Shown here: positions 23,691-35,284 of the stretch, piece by piece
Position numbering within the stretch: position 1 is the stretch's first letter
Layout of the letters: every line of letters starts with the position of its first letter
Assembly: GCA_050084985.1 (NCBI GenBank)
Contig: JBITNC010000002.1
Coordinates: 29,884,001 to 29,948,000, forward strand
DNA length: 64,000 nucleotides
Direction: 5' to 3'
DNA from: Nageia nagi
Taxonomy: Eukaryota > Pinophyta
Notes under the pieces: generated by a model
What the model was told of the DNA's origin: nothing
The model's input: only the letters and a program-made list of their open reading frames with translations
Databases searched by the model: none
Program-made: the position numbers and the translations under genes

Positions 23691-24385
23691 TTCCTTGGTC
23701 AGATCAATTTTGTTAGAAAATTCATCAATGTTTTTTCAAAAATAGTATCTCCAATCATTGTAATGTGGAAGAAAGATGCTATATTTTATTGGTCAAAAGA
23801 AGCAAATCAAACTTTTGATAATATTAAAAAAACCATAACAAAAGCTCTTGTTCTAAAAAGTCTTAATTTTTAAAAAGATTTCATTATGTATGCATATGGA
23901 GCAGAGAAAAGCATTGCTACAATTCTAGCATAGAAAGATGAAAAGAAAGAACAACATCTGATTGCTTTCCAAAGCCAAACACTACACCAACATCAGAAAA
24001 GGTATTCATTTATTAAAAAATAAATGTATTCCATAATGAAAGGACTTAAGAAATTTAAGCATTATGTGTTCCAAACAAGATCCTTGTATTCACTATCTAT
24101 CATGATTTGAGAAATTATGTCATACAAGGAGAATTAGTTGAAGAAAAAGCTGGTTGGATCACTAAGATAATGGAATATGATATAGAAATCAAACCAACTA
24201 GGCATATCATAGGTAGGGCTCTATGTGAAAATATAGCAGAAGCCTCACACATGATTTCTATCATAGAGGATGAACAACATCTTAATGAAGAAAGTGATTG
24301 GATAAAACAAATTATTTTCTATTTTCAAACTGGTAAATGTCCTGAATTTCTAGAAAGGTTTCACATAAAGAGATTCAAGTTGTAA
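23691..24385 (+). pseudogene. Gyp-1 RT-linked RNase H and connection (decayed)
   Basis: Downstream of RT the translation follows the usual order: SFLGQINFVRKFI, a WSKEANQTFDNIKK-like stretch, FIMYAYGAEKSIATILA, then LIAFQSQTL and KGLKKFKHYVF. These correspond to the standard gypsy RNase H. The open piece 24107-24385 (ELVEEKAGWITKIMEYDIEI, RHIIGRALCEN) is its C-terminal end and the linker before integrase. No second RNase H lies between this point and integrase. Confidence 0.7.
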
Positions 24386-25560
24386 GCTTTAAAGTTTGTA
24401 ATGATAGATGACTATCTTTATAAGAAAAAATTTGATCAAATCCTATTAATATGTGTAACTCATGATGAAGCCCAGAGAATATTGCATGAATTTCATAATG
24501 GATTCTCTTAAGGACATTCTAGTGGACCAACTACACCAGTAAAAGTAGTACAAGCTAGGTATTATTAGCCTACCATATTTCAGGATTCATTCAAGATAGC
24601 ATAAGAGTGTGACAAATGTAGCAAATTTATGGGAAAAAGAAGCCAAGTAGTTATGCCTCTTAAACTTGTGGTGGTTGAGGAACCTTTCCAACAATGGGGC
24701 CTAGACTTCATTGGTGTTATAAATCCTAATTTCTCAATAGGCCATAAGTTTATCTTGATTGCAATGAATTATTTTACAAGATGGTCAAAGGTATACCATG
24801 CAAAAATGTAGATCAAGAAATAGTAATGGAAATGATTAAAAGAATAATCACTCATTTTGTTATCCACCAAACTATTATTTCAAAAAATGATCCTGCATTC
24901 ATTGGAGCTAATTTGTCAGACTTTGTTGCTAAGTACAGGATCTATTAGCTGTTCTCAAATTATTACCCATAGGGTAATGGATTAGCTAAATCAACCAATA
25001 ACAACTTACCTCAAATAATCAAAAGAATAATTAAAAGGAATCCTATATAATGGCATACATAGTTGGACTATGCATTATGGGCAGTCAGGATCAGTATCAA
25101 ATAAGCTATGAAGATATCATCTTATGCATTAGTATATGGTAAAAGGCCCATGTTACCAATTCACCTTGAGTTATTGTCATTAAAAATTCTACAAACAATG
25201 GAAGATTATGACTTTGAACCATTTAAAGTAAGGTTTACTCAACTTCTTAAGTTGGGAGAAGATCAAAACAAAGCATATAAATCTTTCCAACATCAATAAC
25301 AAATAGTCAAGAAGTGGTTTGATAAGAAGAATTCTTCTTGGGTGAAGTTTAAAATAGAATACATCATCCTCAAATGGGATGAGGAAAAACAAAAGCCTAA
25401 GAGACATTAGAAATTTGACTCCACATAGAGCAAGCCCTATATCATCATTTAAACCATGCAAAATAATGCATTCAAATTGTAATAAATCATCAGGTCCCAT
25501 GAACCACCTATACCAATCAATGAGATCTATTTGAAGCATTACTGGGTGATAGGGTGATTT
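24386..25560 (+). pseudogene. Gyp-1 integrase (decayed)
   Basis: A zinc finger H-x3-H...C-x2-C is visible (ILHEFHNGFS...GHSSG, then ECDKCSKFMGKRS around 24480-24640). The open piece 24629-24811 contains the first catalytic aspartate in FQQWGLDFIG. Further along, YALVYGKRPMLPIHLEL (25108-25299) matches the integrase C-terminal part. The closing stretch near 25400-25545 (KFDSTWSKPYII-like, then EIYLKHYW) corresponds to the end of gypsy pol. No chromodomain was seen. Confidence 0.75.
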
Positions 25561-25873
25561 CATAATACCCATTGAAAATTGTATAGTGTATATGGTCTCC
25601 AAAAAATATAAAAATTATTACTTTATGTTTGTACATCCCTTAAGTCTATATGCATTCTTTGAAAAGGTAGGTAGCCATTAATGCTGACCATTAACTAGGC
25701 ATGGAGTGAAGTTAGCACTTATGCGCTAACAACTATCAATCAAAAGGATAGCATTGAAGAAAAAGATTTCCTTGGATCTTCTAACCATCGCACTTTACTT
25801 CAATTTGAATTTGGCATGCTCTAAGTTGATCCATTCTCAGCTGTTATCCACCAATCCATACAATGCATGAACC
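25561..25873. other. Spacer between Gyp-1 and Gyp-2, nothing recognised
   Basis: AT-rich, no frame longer than a few dozen codons, no polypurine tract. It may be the 3' non-coding part of Gyp-1. Confidence 0.4.
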
Positions 25874-27066
25874 TATGACATCCCATTTGGACCAATGACA
25901 AATTATGTCATGGTCACTTTATAATCTAGTATTTGTTCATTGTCATATTGTACATGCGTAACTCAAGAATGAGCTTCTAGTCTGTTGACCCTATTGTGAG
26001 CCTAGTAATAGGACATCTCCCCTTGAGTAGTGTTGTGTTAGTTTGTATTGGGTTATCCCAAATTATGGAAATCCCTAGATAGGTATGAATCTTGTGTAGG
26101 CCAAAATGCATGGAGCATAGCAATGTTGGGAGGGCCCCACATATCCCATGCCAGCTTATGAGGCCACCTAGACCCCACATTACCCTTGAGAGGCCCATAT
26201 ACCCCATGTCAACCTTGAGGGCCTTTATGACCCCCACATCAACACATTGGGCCCATGGGACCCCCATGTTAGCATACAGGGCAAATATGATCCCCATGTT
26301 GGCATGGTTGACCTATTGACCCCAATGTTGGAATAGACTTAGCTTGGGATGATATCAAGGCATGGTGGATAGACACAAGAGGCTATATATTAAGGATGGA
26401 GCTCCATGATGAGATTAGCTATTGATTATATTTCTATTACATTGAACCCGATCAAGCTTATAAGTCTTGGTGATGTCAAGCATTCTTCCTAAGTGGTGTC
26501 TAGAGGGGTGATAGGGTTTCAAGCCTATCACTCTACAACTTAGGTGGGTTACCTAGTCCATTTGATGGTGTTTTGAGGGTGAGCTTCTACCTTCATTAGT
26601 TAGCTAGGGTTTGAGGGGGCTCCTTCATAGGGGAGGATTTAGAGTTTAAGGGAGTTGGTCTTTCTTATGGTGTTTAGCTTGTACAAGGGTTTGGAACCCT
26701 AGATCTAGATATTGAGATCCTCATTGTATACCATACATATCATAATATAATCCATCTTATTATGTTTCTCTCCATTATATTGTTCATTGATGTGTATGTG
26801 TTGTCTCTTGTATACTAGTGTTGGAAGCTCCATTATGTTGTATTCATATCTATGAGGTATTCAAAGAGATGCCAAGTGTTACTGTGTTCCCTAGAGGGTT
26901 TATGTCATGGTATAGGGATTATGTGGAGGCCTTGGGAGGCTCACATTTATATTATCAGGTGTTAGTGTGCCTTAAGGGCCCAACATAGGTGTGCTAGCTT
27001 TATTCATTGAGGGTTTGAGTTGCATAGTTGGAGTCATTTGTACTGAGAGTGATTTTAGATCATTAT
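25874..27066 (+). repeat. First LTR of Gyp-2
   Basis: It begins TATGACATCCCATTTGG (TG start mutated to TA; the second LTR keeps TGTGGCATCCC) and ends near GATTTTAGATCA, just before the primer site. It aligns along its full length with 29917-31097 and contains a run of degenerate units of about 29-30 bp at 26133-26334. Confidence 0.8.
26133..26334 (+). repeat. 30-bp-period minisatellite inside Gyp-2 LTR
   Basis: Seven degenerate units of 28-38 bp, each starting CCCCA(C/T)(A/G)T, lie in tandem. In one frame they read as a ten-residue repeat with PMSTLRA-like cores. The same array is present in the second LTR (30179-30381). Confidence 0.7.
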
Positions 27067-27069
27067 AAG

Positions 27070-27082
27070 TGGTATCATAGCC
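27070..27082 (+). promoter_or_regulatory. Primer-binding site, first Gyp-2 unit
   Basis: TGGTATCATAGCC lies just inside the LTR and differs at one base from TGGTATCAGAGCC, the initiator tRNA-Met complement. Confidence 0.8.
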
Positions 27083-27790
27083 AAAATGTTACTAGCCTAA
27101 GGGAATGGAGGGTCAATCTAAAAGAGAAAGCTCATTTGGTATCTTAGCAAAAGACATGTAGATAGAATGTGTAAGAAGAAGGAGAGACCATGTCTTCTTA
27201 GACCAAATCCATCATACAACACACCACCATGGATTGAGATCTTACTCTAGATCTATCATGGTATGACTGAAGGTTTTTAGAAGGACGTCACCTTACATGT
27301 GTATCAAGACTTGCTTTGTTATGGAGTGAACATAGGAGATGGAAAATTTGTTGGGGAAGTTGTAGGAAACCTAGACCTAATGACTAATTTAGATGAGGGT
27401 TTCAAGGAGGATGCAACCTTGGATCTAAAGAAGAAAGTTGAACAAGAAATAGCACCTCAACCCAGTGCCACAAGCCATAAACTGGAATCAAATATGAAAG
27501 TGATCTTGATGAAGAATGTAGATGCTACAATCTAGAAGGGAGCTATTAAGGGGGAATGCATCTTCACATTGGTTAAGGGAATCCCCATGTTAGACACTAG
27601 GGAGTCCAAGAAGCATCCATTCGAGATCCAAGGAATCTTGGATCAATATGTTGATGCATTTGAGGATGATGCCTTGAATTTGAAGAAGAAGCTAAAAGGA
27701 GAGGCCATGCTCCAACCTGAGGAGCCAGTAGGGGCCACATTTTTCATGGAGTCCCCATATTCCATATTGCATTCTAGGGATCTTTAAGGG
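27083..27790 (+). pseudogene. Gyp-2 internal ORF remnant, first copy (gag-like?)
   Basis: I do not recognise the protein. Open pieces at 27299-27535 and 27569-27787 read with a shared theme: VYQDLLCYGVNIGDGKFVGE, DEGFKEDATLDLKKKVEQE, then ILDQYVDAFEDDALNLKKKL. The position directly after the primer site is where gag would sit. The second copy (31114-31870) preserves the upstream part better (KYSLKVFHHLLRRFEEENIP, IWYLSERHVDRMCKKKERS). Stops interrupt both copies. Confidence 0.45.
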
Positions 27791-28330
27791 GGGACATTAA
27801 GGATGGAAGAGCTTTTATGTCCCACATTACAATTTGAGGAGCATGGTGTATGCATAGTTGGATTGAAGGGGCCATCATGGTTTACGTTGGGCATGAGGGG
27901 GCTTAGGCATTTCATGTTGGAGGAAGAAGTGGTTGATCACCCTACCTTGGGTCTAGAGGATCTAGCACCTACCATATTGAGTCCTTGGAAGCTTAAAGGC
28001 CCCATGTTAAAGTTAGAGGAGCTTACAGAGCCCATGTTTAGCCTTTAAAGGCTTGGGCACCCCATGTCAAGATTGGAGGATGTAGAGATTACTACATTGA
28101 GCCTCAATAGGATTATGGGATCCACATTGGATGAGGGAGGAGCCAAATATACTATGGAGAGTCCTTGGGGTCTTAGATAGCCAACGCTTAGGATGGGGTT
28201 GATAATGCCTCTCACATGGAGCTTTGGGAGACTTGGACACCTTGCATTGGACCTTGAGGAGAGGAGGTATGTAATGTTAAGCTGTGGAGAGAGATTCATG
28301 AGTTAAGACTCTTGGAGAGTTTGGACACCA
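27715..28330 (+). repeat. Degenerate decapeptide-coding repeat in Gyp-2
   Basis: A period of about 30 bp gives a ten-residue motif of the form xPTLxLExLx: CPTLQFEEHG, HPTLGLEDLA and GPMLKLEELT within 27803-28048, continuing as HPMSRLEDVE after a stop. Nucleotide units such as CCCCATGTCAAGATTGGAGG closely resemble units of the LTR minisatellite (CCCCATGTCAACCTTGAGGG), so the two arrays appear related. Confidence 0.65.
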
Positions 28331-29899
28331 TATATCCATAGGGATTTTAGCTTAGATAATGATCTCCTTACTCTAGGAAGGTATGACTTGTTCTTCAATA
28401 CAGCCTTATTGATCACTAATCTTATTCTTGGCATGATCAATTGCATACAAAAAAGAAGAGAGTCTATTGATAGCTACATCACTTGCACATACATTGAAGG
28501 ATCCCCTCTTACAGTTTCAATTTGCAAGGAGATTCTTGTAGCCATGAGTGTGAAACATTATGTTCCAAATGACCATATGAGATGTTGGAGGTATGCATGG
28601 CCCATCCATTCAACCTTGTTGATTTTAGATCTCACTTGGGAAGATAACGGCTTTGATAATGTCATAATGAGAGTGATCATAGCATCATTAGCTATCATTG
28701 TTGGGAGGGATATTATATAAATATTTTCGATCACAATTGACATGATGATGTGAGCTGCATATGATGGTATGTTGACTAATAAAGTCAAGGTTGCATTTGA
28801 TATTGTTGTCCACTTATTATGGGCTACATTGAATGATGTTATGGTTGTTGCAAGAGGAGGAGCTATTGTTCACATAGGGAAGGTTGCATTTGTTAACACT
28901 CTTGAGTTGCACTTGGAAGTGTATTGGTTGCCAAGGTGAAGGAGGCTATTGATGCATTATCTTATGATAGTTTGAGGGCTAACAGTCACTTACTATGGGC
29001 TACACATGTTAGGGTATTATCTGATGATGATAATGGAATAACTATGGCATTTTTTGGGGGATTCCATTCATGCCTTAGGATCTACACTTGATGACATGTT
29101 GGGTACATCTGATTGAACTATGTGTGAGGTTGCATTTGCTAATTGTTTGAAGGTTGAAATTAACATCATAATGATTACTATATTTTCTAAGAATGAAGAG
29201 GTTGTTGTTTTCACAAGCTGGACTATGATCCCCATGAAGATTGAGATGGTTGTTAACACTAGAATGGCAATAACACTTGAGCAATGCATAGGGGCTATTA
29301 TTATGATTTGAGAGACTAATTTAGGAGCTACTATTAACAAATCATTGAAGACTTCATGGACTACATATCCTACAAATTTTAGGATTGTATTCATGCCACT
29401 TCTTGAGGGTAATGCGATGACACAATTAATGTTGGAGAAGAGGGTTATTTTAATGATGCATGGGATTGTCCTTACATATCTTAATTTAAGACTTATCTTG
29501 CATGAGTTGAGAATTGAGATTGATGTCTCTTTGATTGTTGTTAGTAGTTTTACTATTAATGTGTTTCATGATGATGGATTAAGGATTGTTAGTTTTGATT
29601 TGATGGCATTCCTTAACACCATTAAAGACTTGACATTGGAAATAATGAGCACATGTTTGCACATTGATTGGGGAGTCTTGAGGACTAATGATGAGTCATT
29701 GCATGTTGATTTTTGGAGGGATATTGAGCACACCTTTGAGGTTGAGTTTGCTAATCTTGATGTAGTTTCAATGGACAATTGTAGAGTTATATCTCTACAT
29801 GATGATATTGTCTTGGCACCCTTGGATAATGACATGTTCTATTCTCTAAGGTGGCTTTGGGATCTTGGATTATATTATAGTTACTTGAGGGTAAGTAAT
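28331..29899 (+). other. Gyp-2 internal region, unassigned
   Basis: Several medium-length frames occur (28388-28720 and 29345-29941, plus strand) without recognised motifs. Phrases such as GTTGTTAACACT and GAGGTTGCATTTGCTAA recur with variation, suggesting another degenerate repeat. The frame at 29345-29941 runs into the second LTR, so it is not a normal gene end. Confidence 0.4.
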
Positions 29900-29914
29900 C
29901 CTAGGAGGGGAGGC
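29900..29914 (+). promoter_or_regulatory. Polypurine-rich stretch before second Gyp-2 LTR
   Basis: TAGGAGGGGAGG lies three bases before the LTR start TGTGGCATCCC, the expected place for the plus-strand primer. Confidence 0.6.
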
Positions 29915-29916
29915 TT

Positions 29917-31097
29917 TGTGGCATCCCATTTGGACCATTAACAAATTATGTCATGGTCACTTTGTAATCTAGTATTTATTTATTATCATGTTGTAAATAT
30001 GTAACTCAGGTAAGAGATTATGGTTTATGAACCCCATTGTGAGCCCAGTAGTGGCACATCTCCCCTTGAGCAGTGTTGTGATAGTTTGTATTGGGTTATC
30101 CTAGATTATGGGAATTGCTAGATAGGTATGAGTCTTGCATAGAATAGAATGCATGGAGGAGCATAACAATATTGAGAGGGCCCCACATACCCCCCATGCT
30201 AGCTTATGAGGCCACCTAGACCTCACATTAGCCTTGAAAGGCCCATCAAATCCCACATCATCCTTAAGGATCTTTATGACTCCCATGTTGATACACTAGG
30301 CCAATGGGACCCCCACATTAGCATACTAAGACAATATGACCCCCACATTGGCATGGTTGACCTATTGACCCCAACATTGGAATAAACTTAGCTTAGGATG
30401 ATATTGAGGCATGGTGGATAGATATGGGAGGCTATTATTGAGGATGGAGCTCCATGATGAGATTAGCTATTGATTATACTTATATTACATTAAACTTGAT
30501 CAAAATTACAAGTATTAGTGGTGTCAAGCATTCTTTTTAGGCAATGTCTAGAGGGGTGATAGGGTTGGGAGCCTAGCACTCTATGACTTAGGTGGGTCAC
30601 CTAATCCATCCGATGGTATTTTAAGGGTGAGCTTCCACCTTCAATGGTTATCTAGGGTTCAAGGAGGCTCCTTCATAGGAGAGGATTTAGATTCTAAGGG
30701 AGTTGGTCTTTCCTATGGTGTTCAATTTGTACAAGGGTTTGGAACCGTAGATCTAGATATCGAGATCCTCATTGTATACCATTACATATCAAAATATAAT
30801 CCATATCATTATTTTTCTCTCCATTGTGTTGTTATCTCTTGTATACTGGTGTTAAAAGCTCCATTATGTTGGGTTCATATCTATGGGGCATTCATTGAGG
30901 TGCTAAGTTTTACTATGTACCCTAGAGGGATGATGTTAGGGTGTAGGGATTATGTGGAGGCCTTGGGAGGCTCATGTATGTATTATGGGGTGTTAAGGTG
31001 CCCTAGGGATCTAACCTATGTGTGCTAGCTTCATTAATTAAGGGTTTGAGTTGCATAGTTGGATTCATTTGTATTGAGAGTGATTTTAGATCATCAC
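29917..31097 (+). repeat. Second LTR of Gyp-2
   Basis: It starts TGTGGCATCCCATTTGG and ends near TTTTAGATCATCA before the primer site at 31101. It aligns with the first LTR throughout, including the minisatellite at 30179-30381. Substitutions are frequent, so the pair is old. Confidence 0.8.
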
Positions 31098-31100
31098 AAG

Positions 31101-31113
31101 TGGTATCAAAGCC
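31101..31113 (+). promoter_or_regulatory. Primer-binding site, second Gyp-2 unit
   Basis: TGGTATCAAAGCC, one mismatch to the initiator tRNA-Met complement. Its presence after the second LTR shows that a second element unit begins here. Confidence 0.8.
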
Positions 31114-32580
31114 AAGATCTTGCCAGCCTAAGGGAATGGAGGGTCGATCTATAGTTATTATGAAGAAGTCAAAATATAGTTTGAAGGTGTTTCACCATTT
31201 GCTCTGAAGGTTTGAGGAGGAAAATATCCCAATGGTGAAAATGAAAAAGCTCATTTGGTATCTTAGCGAAAGACATGTAGATAGAATGTGTAAGAAGAAG
31301 GAGAGATCATGTCTTTCTAAACCAAATATAACACACAAGATACCACCATGGATTGAGATCTTACTCTAGATTTATCATGGTATGGCTAAAAATTTTCAAA
31401 AGGACATCACCTTCCATGTGTGTCAAGACTTGCTTAGTTATGGAGTGAACACATGGGATGGAAACTTCGTTGGGGAAGGTGAGGGAAACCCAACCCCAAC
31501 GGTTGATTCAAATGAGGGTTTTAAAGAGGATGCATCCTTGGATATGAAGAAGAGAGTTTAATAAGAAATAGTACCCCAACCCAATGCCATAATCCATAAA
31601 TTAGAATCAAATATGGAAGTGATCTCGATGAAGAATATAGATGTTATAATCTATAAGGGAGCTATTGAAGGGGCATGCATCTTCACATTGGCTATGGGAG
31701 GCCCCACATTAGGTACTAGGGAGGCCAAGAAGAAAGGAATCTTAGATCAATATCTTGACACATTTGAGGATGATGCTTGGATCAAAAGAATAAGATAGAA
31801 GGAGAGGCCACACTACATATTAAGGAGCCAAGAGGGGCCACATTTATCATCAAGGAATCCCCACATCCCACATTGAATTTTGAGGATCTTGGATGATGAT
31901 GATAAGTACTAGGAAGCTCAGTACACTCAAGATCCCTTGCTAAAAATAGGCCAACCTCTACCACCTAATTTTCAAGGTAAATCAAGAAAGGGAATAAATA
32001 AAAAGGATTAGAAGAACCATCTAATTCAAAATAATCAATAAGGAGGAGAAGAATTCAAACTTTAGTGTAAGCCTAAGCTGATCAAGCCTCAAAAGAAGAA
32101 GAGATGAAGCTGATAAACAAACCTCAAACTACATAATCTTAGATTCCAAAGGTTACACCTCCACCTCCCAAGGTCACTCAAGAAATGTTGGAGACCATTA
32201 TAGGGGAAATAGATATGTTGGATGCTCAAGAAACATATGGGCCCCAAAGTACAGATACTACCAGTCATCAAGAAGTCCTTAAAGAGATAGGGGTTGAGAT
32301 CTAGTAAGGCAAGGGTAATATTCTTAGTACAAGTGGTACCATAACACTTGAAGATGGAGCGAGCTATGATGGAGATGATGATGATGATGACCATAAAAAG
32401 AAAAATATTCTATCCCAATGGATAAGATTCTTGAAAAGGAGAATGCACAAGAAGAAGAGGAGGGGGTAGTTGAAGTAGCATCTACCACTAAAAAGGTATA
32501 AAACCAAAAGAGTGCTAGAACTAGATATGCGTAGCACAGTCTAGAATGATTTAAGGTGTGGGACTTGTTCAAAAAAGTGT
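31114..32580 (+). pseudogene. Gyp-2 internal ORF remnant, second copy
   Basis: It aligns with 27083-27790 up to about 31870 and then diverges. Beyond that, 31880-32540 holds a charged, low-complexity coding-like stretch (TPPPPKVTQEMLETIIGEID near 32155, an Asp run from GATGATGATGATGATGACC near 32378, then a Lys/Glu-rich segment) that could be the continuation lost from the first copy. I cannot name the protein. No third LTR was found before the sequence changes at about 32580. Confidence 0.4.
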
Positions 32581-35284
32581 AAAACCTTCATTATCAAGTG
32601 AATTTCAAATGAATTCTCTAGAAATAATTATATACTATTCACCTTTATGAGTAATTCCTCTCCATATATATCTAATTCCCAAGCATGTGGATCTCTCTTC
32701 TTAAAATGTTTGATAATAATGGTAGCTAGGATATCGACAAGAAGGTCCAAAACCTTGTGTAAGTTCAATTTATCAATGGTGCAAATGTGATTCATGGTCT
32801 TTCTCCCTTGTTTCTATGATTTAATAATATTCATGTAAGTTTCTCATAAATCTCTTTTAGTCGATGAATTCTTCTTATCTGGCACTAAATATGGGTTCTC
32901 CAAAATCAAAATACCCATAGATTATTGATCCTTATTTTATAAGGTTAGGTGAAATAATTAGTTTAATAAAATATTACCCTCACATAGGGTAATCATTACA
33001 TTATCCATCCTAATACTCCTTCACATACAATCAGGCTCTTGATCTAATAGCTATTAGGGCATTCAAGAGTCAATCTTTTTATTGCACATATTAACCATAT
33101 ACGATGGGTTTTGTAAGGTAAATACAAAAAGGAAAATCTTAATTTAGTGAATTCCCACTCATATTCAATAAATATCTAATGTAAATCCACTGCTATAGTC
33201 ATGTCTTCACCCTTTATTATCATCTCCCATCCATCTACCTTTGATCGGTAAGTTGTTTGTATGATCATGCTTCTAATGGGATAAACAATCATTAATAATT
33301 GATGGTGGTCTAGCTCTAAGCAAGGGAATAGTTCTTAGGGATATTGCAATAATTATAGTAAAATTGATGAGCCATTGAAATAGTCTTGGGATGGATGTTG
33401 TCTTCCCTAGAAAAAGTTATTTAAGGAAGTCACCAAGCATGTTGTGCTTTCTTATTTATTCTTTTTGGAAGTTTTTCTTTTTCAAGTATTTTTCTCACTT
33501 TTTAATCACTCTTAATTAATTTTAACTTCTCAAGATCATATTATAGTTTATTTATTCTTACTTTTCTAGTTATACCTTCAACATACATAACTATAACATT
33601 GTAACTCTATCAAAAAAGAGCCTTCACTATATTAACTTCAAAAATACATTCATTCATATATCATCGACCAATAACAATCTTCATAGCCCAACTTGATTAT
33701 ATTGCACTTCATATTTCTACATATTAATTTTAAATCATGGCATAACTAAATTCTCTTCTACAACATCATCGATATGAGAGTTGCCAATGGGTTATCGAAG
33801 TTGTTGTTGAATGGAGGCTAACGTTGGAGGTAGTGATTTGATGGGACCAAACTTAGGATGATATCAAAGCAAATGAATCTATAGATATGGATATCTACAA
33901 TAATATCTTTGATATACTGAGTCAATTTCTCCTTATGTTGACTATATTTTTTTCTTTCTACTACTAGAGTTTCTCCAACTTTTTCTACATGGTTGTTACC
34001 CTTTCTACTTCCTTGTTTAGTCAGACTATCTCTTCTTTTATGGAAGTGATTTGTTCCACATATTTTGTGAGTCGATCGATCTCCTTATGTAGTTTCTTAT
34101 TATGTTTGATTAGCTTTATCTTTTCTTGTGTTTCTACCTAAAGCATTTAATCAACAATTCTTTCACAATGCAAAGCTCTTTAGCCTCCTTATCACAATTT
34201 AGTTGAAGTGTAATAATTTCCTTTTCCTTTTGAAGTTGAATATTTTCTATTACAATTTCATTTTCTACCTGAATTTGTTTAGTTGTTATTTACATGTTGT
34301 TAGTATGTTGAGTCATCCTCAACTAATTAATCTCTTCTTGGTACTTCTCCATTTCTACCTTATGACTAGCTGTTGTTTTCTCTATGTCCTCTTGTTGTAA
34401 TCGGTTGATCACTTGTTAGTGATGGGTGATGAATGCATGTATGTGTTGGTCGATGGTATGATCTGGATGGAATTCAATGGATGAGAATTTCTCATGGATG
34501 ATGGAGATTAGGGCATAGTTATCAAAGAGTTGGGTTATTTTGGTTATGAAGGAAGCGATCAATTATTCTAACTTTTTGATTAACTTTTCAATTAGATGAA
34601 AGAATATTGGGTATGCTATTGGAGTTGGTATATGATCGATTGAACTATGTTTGTGAGCTCTTGATATTGAAATTCATGAGGTCGATGGAATGATTTGATA
34701 TTTTTATTCACTATTTTGTTGATTAAGTAGTGTTCTAGTACAAAGAAATGGCTTGTATTAACTAGTTTATAGCATTGATTTCCAGCAATATGGAAGTTTG
34801 CAATTAGTAATTTTTGTGTCTTAATGAAATTTGAAATAGAAGTATAGTATGAGTCTAGGTAGGGTTGTGTCCAAACATGTTTTTTTAGCCCTACTCTATT
34901 TTAATATCAAGGGATGGATTGTTGGCTAGTAGAAGGTTAGTCGATTGGAGTAGTGGTGATAATGGTAGCATCAACTAGGCTAGTGATTTATGGTATTAAA
35001 AGTATTTATGAATTAGTGATAGGTATTAATATGGAATTATAATTTGAGATAGTACTAATTGGAATAGGAATTTGTGTATAAATTGGAACACAAATTGCAA
35101 CTAAGATATCAACACTTACTTGAGATGGTAATGGCCAAGGTATGGAAGTCGACACTATCAATGGTGAATTTGGGGTGATGGTGGTTGTTCTATAATAAAA
35201 GGGTGGATAGATTCTTTGATGTATAAAATATCCATGGTTGTTATCTCCTAAGATATCTCTGATTAGTCAACTTCATTTGTTGTT
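32580..35284 (-). pseudogene. Decayed coiled-coil gene-like block, copy 2
   Basis: 33600-35284 aligns with 8440-10527, covering the coiled-coil and Pro/Ser-rich parts on the minus strand. Further downstream on the minus strand, 33590-32600, a coding-like segment continues (LNLHKVLDLLVDILATIIIK, then HAWELDIYGEELLIKVN near 32780-32640), which copy 1 does not show because Cop-A occupies that side. At 35284-35287 the alignment ends abruptly and Cop-C begins. Family unknown; stops are frequent. The shared boundaries suggest a dispersed repeat rather than a single host gene. Confidence 0.4.

Larger units (their letters stand above)
20507..25560 (+). mobile_element. Gyp-1: Ty3/gypsy element, 5' truncated, no clear LTR
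   Basis: Domains in order: gag C-terminal part, protease-like region, an extra RNase H, RT, the RT-linked RNase H remnant, then integrase with the H2C2 zinc finger. Protease, extra RNase H and the start of the RT region share one reading frame interrupted by stops, so the order is not simply a late rearrangement. No LTR or primer site was found at the left end, which abuts Cop-B. No polypurine tract was found near 25560. Confidence 0.82.
25874..32580 (+). mobile_element. Gyp-2: non-autonomous LTR element, tandem LTR-internal-LTR-internal
   Basis: Two LTRs of about 1.19 kb (25874-27066 and 29917-31097) are each followed by a primer site and by alignable internal sequence (27070-27790 and 31101-31870). 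The first internal region (2.85 kb) ends in a polypurine-rich stretch before the second LTR, so LTR-internal-LTR is one complete element. The second internal part is a further truncated unit. No RT, RNase H or integrase motif occurs in the 2.85 kb, so movement would need enzymes from elsewhere. Confidence 0.75.

Noticed and set aside
26092-26319. Open frame in the Gyp-2 LTR
   Set aside because: It is the reading of a 30-bp minisatellite; the equivalent frame in the second LTR is not maintained.
20507-27066. LTR at 25874 as the 3' LTR of Gyp-1
   Set aside because: No polypurine tract precedes it, and it is followed by a primer site and matched by a second LTR downstream, so it is the 5' LTR of Gyp-2.
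29345-29941. 198-codon open frame, one of the longest outside pol
   Set aside because: It crosses the start of the second Gyp-2 LTR and has no recognised domain, so its length is probably fortuitous or derived from a decayed repeat gene.
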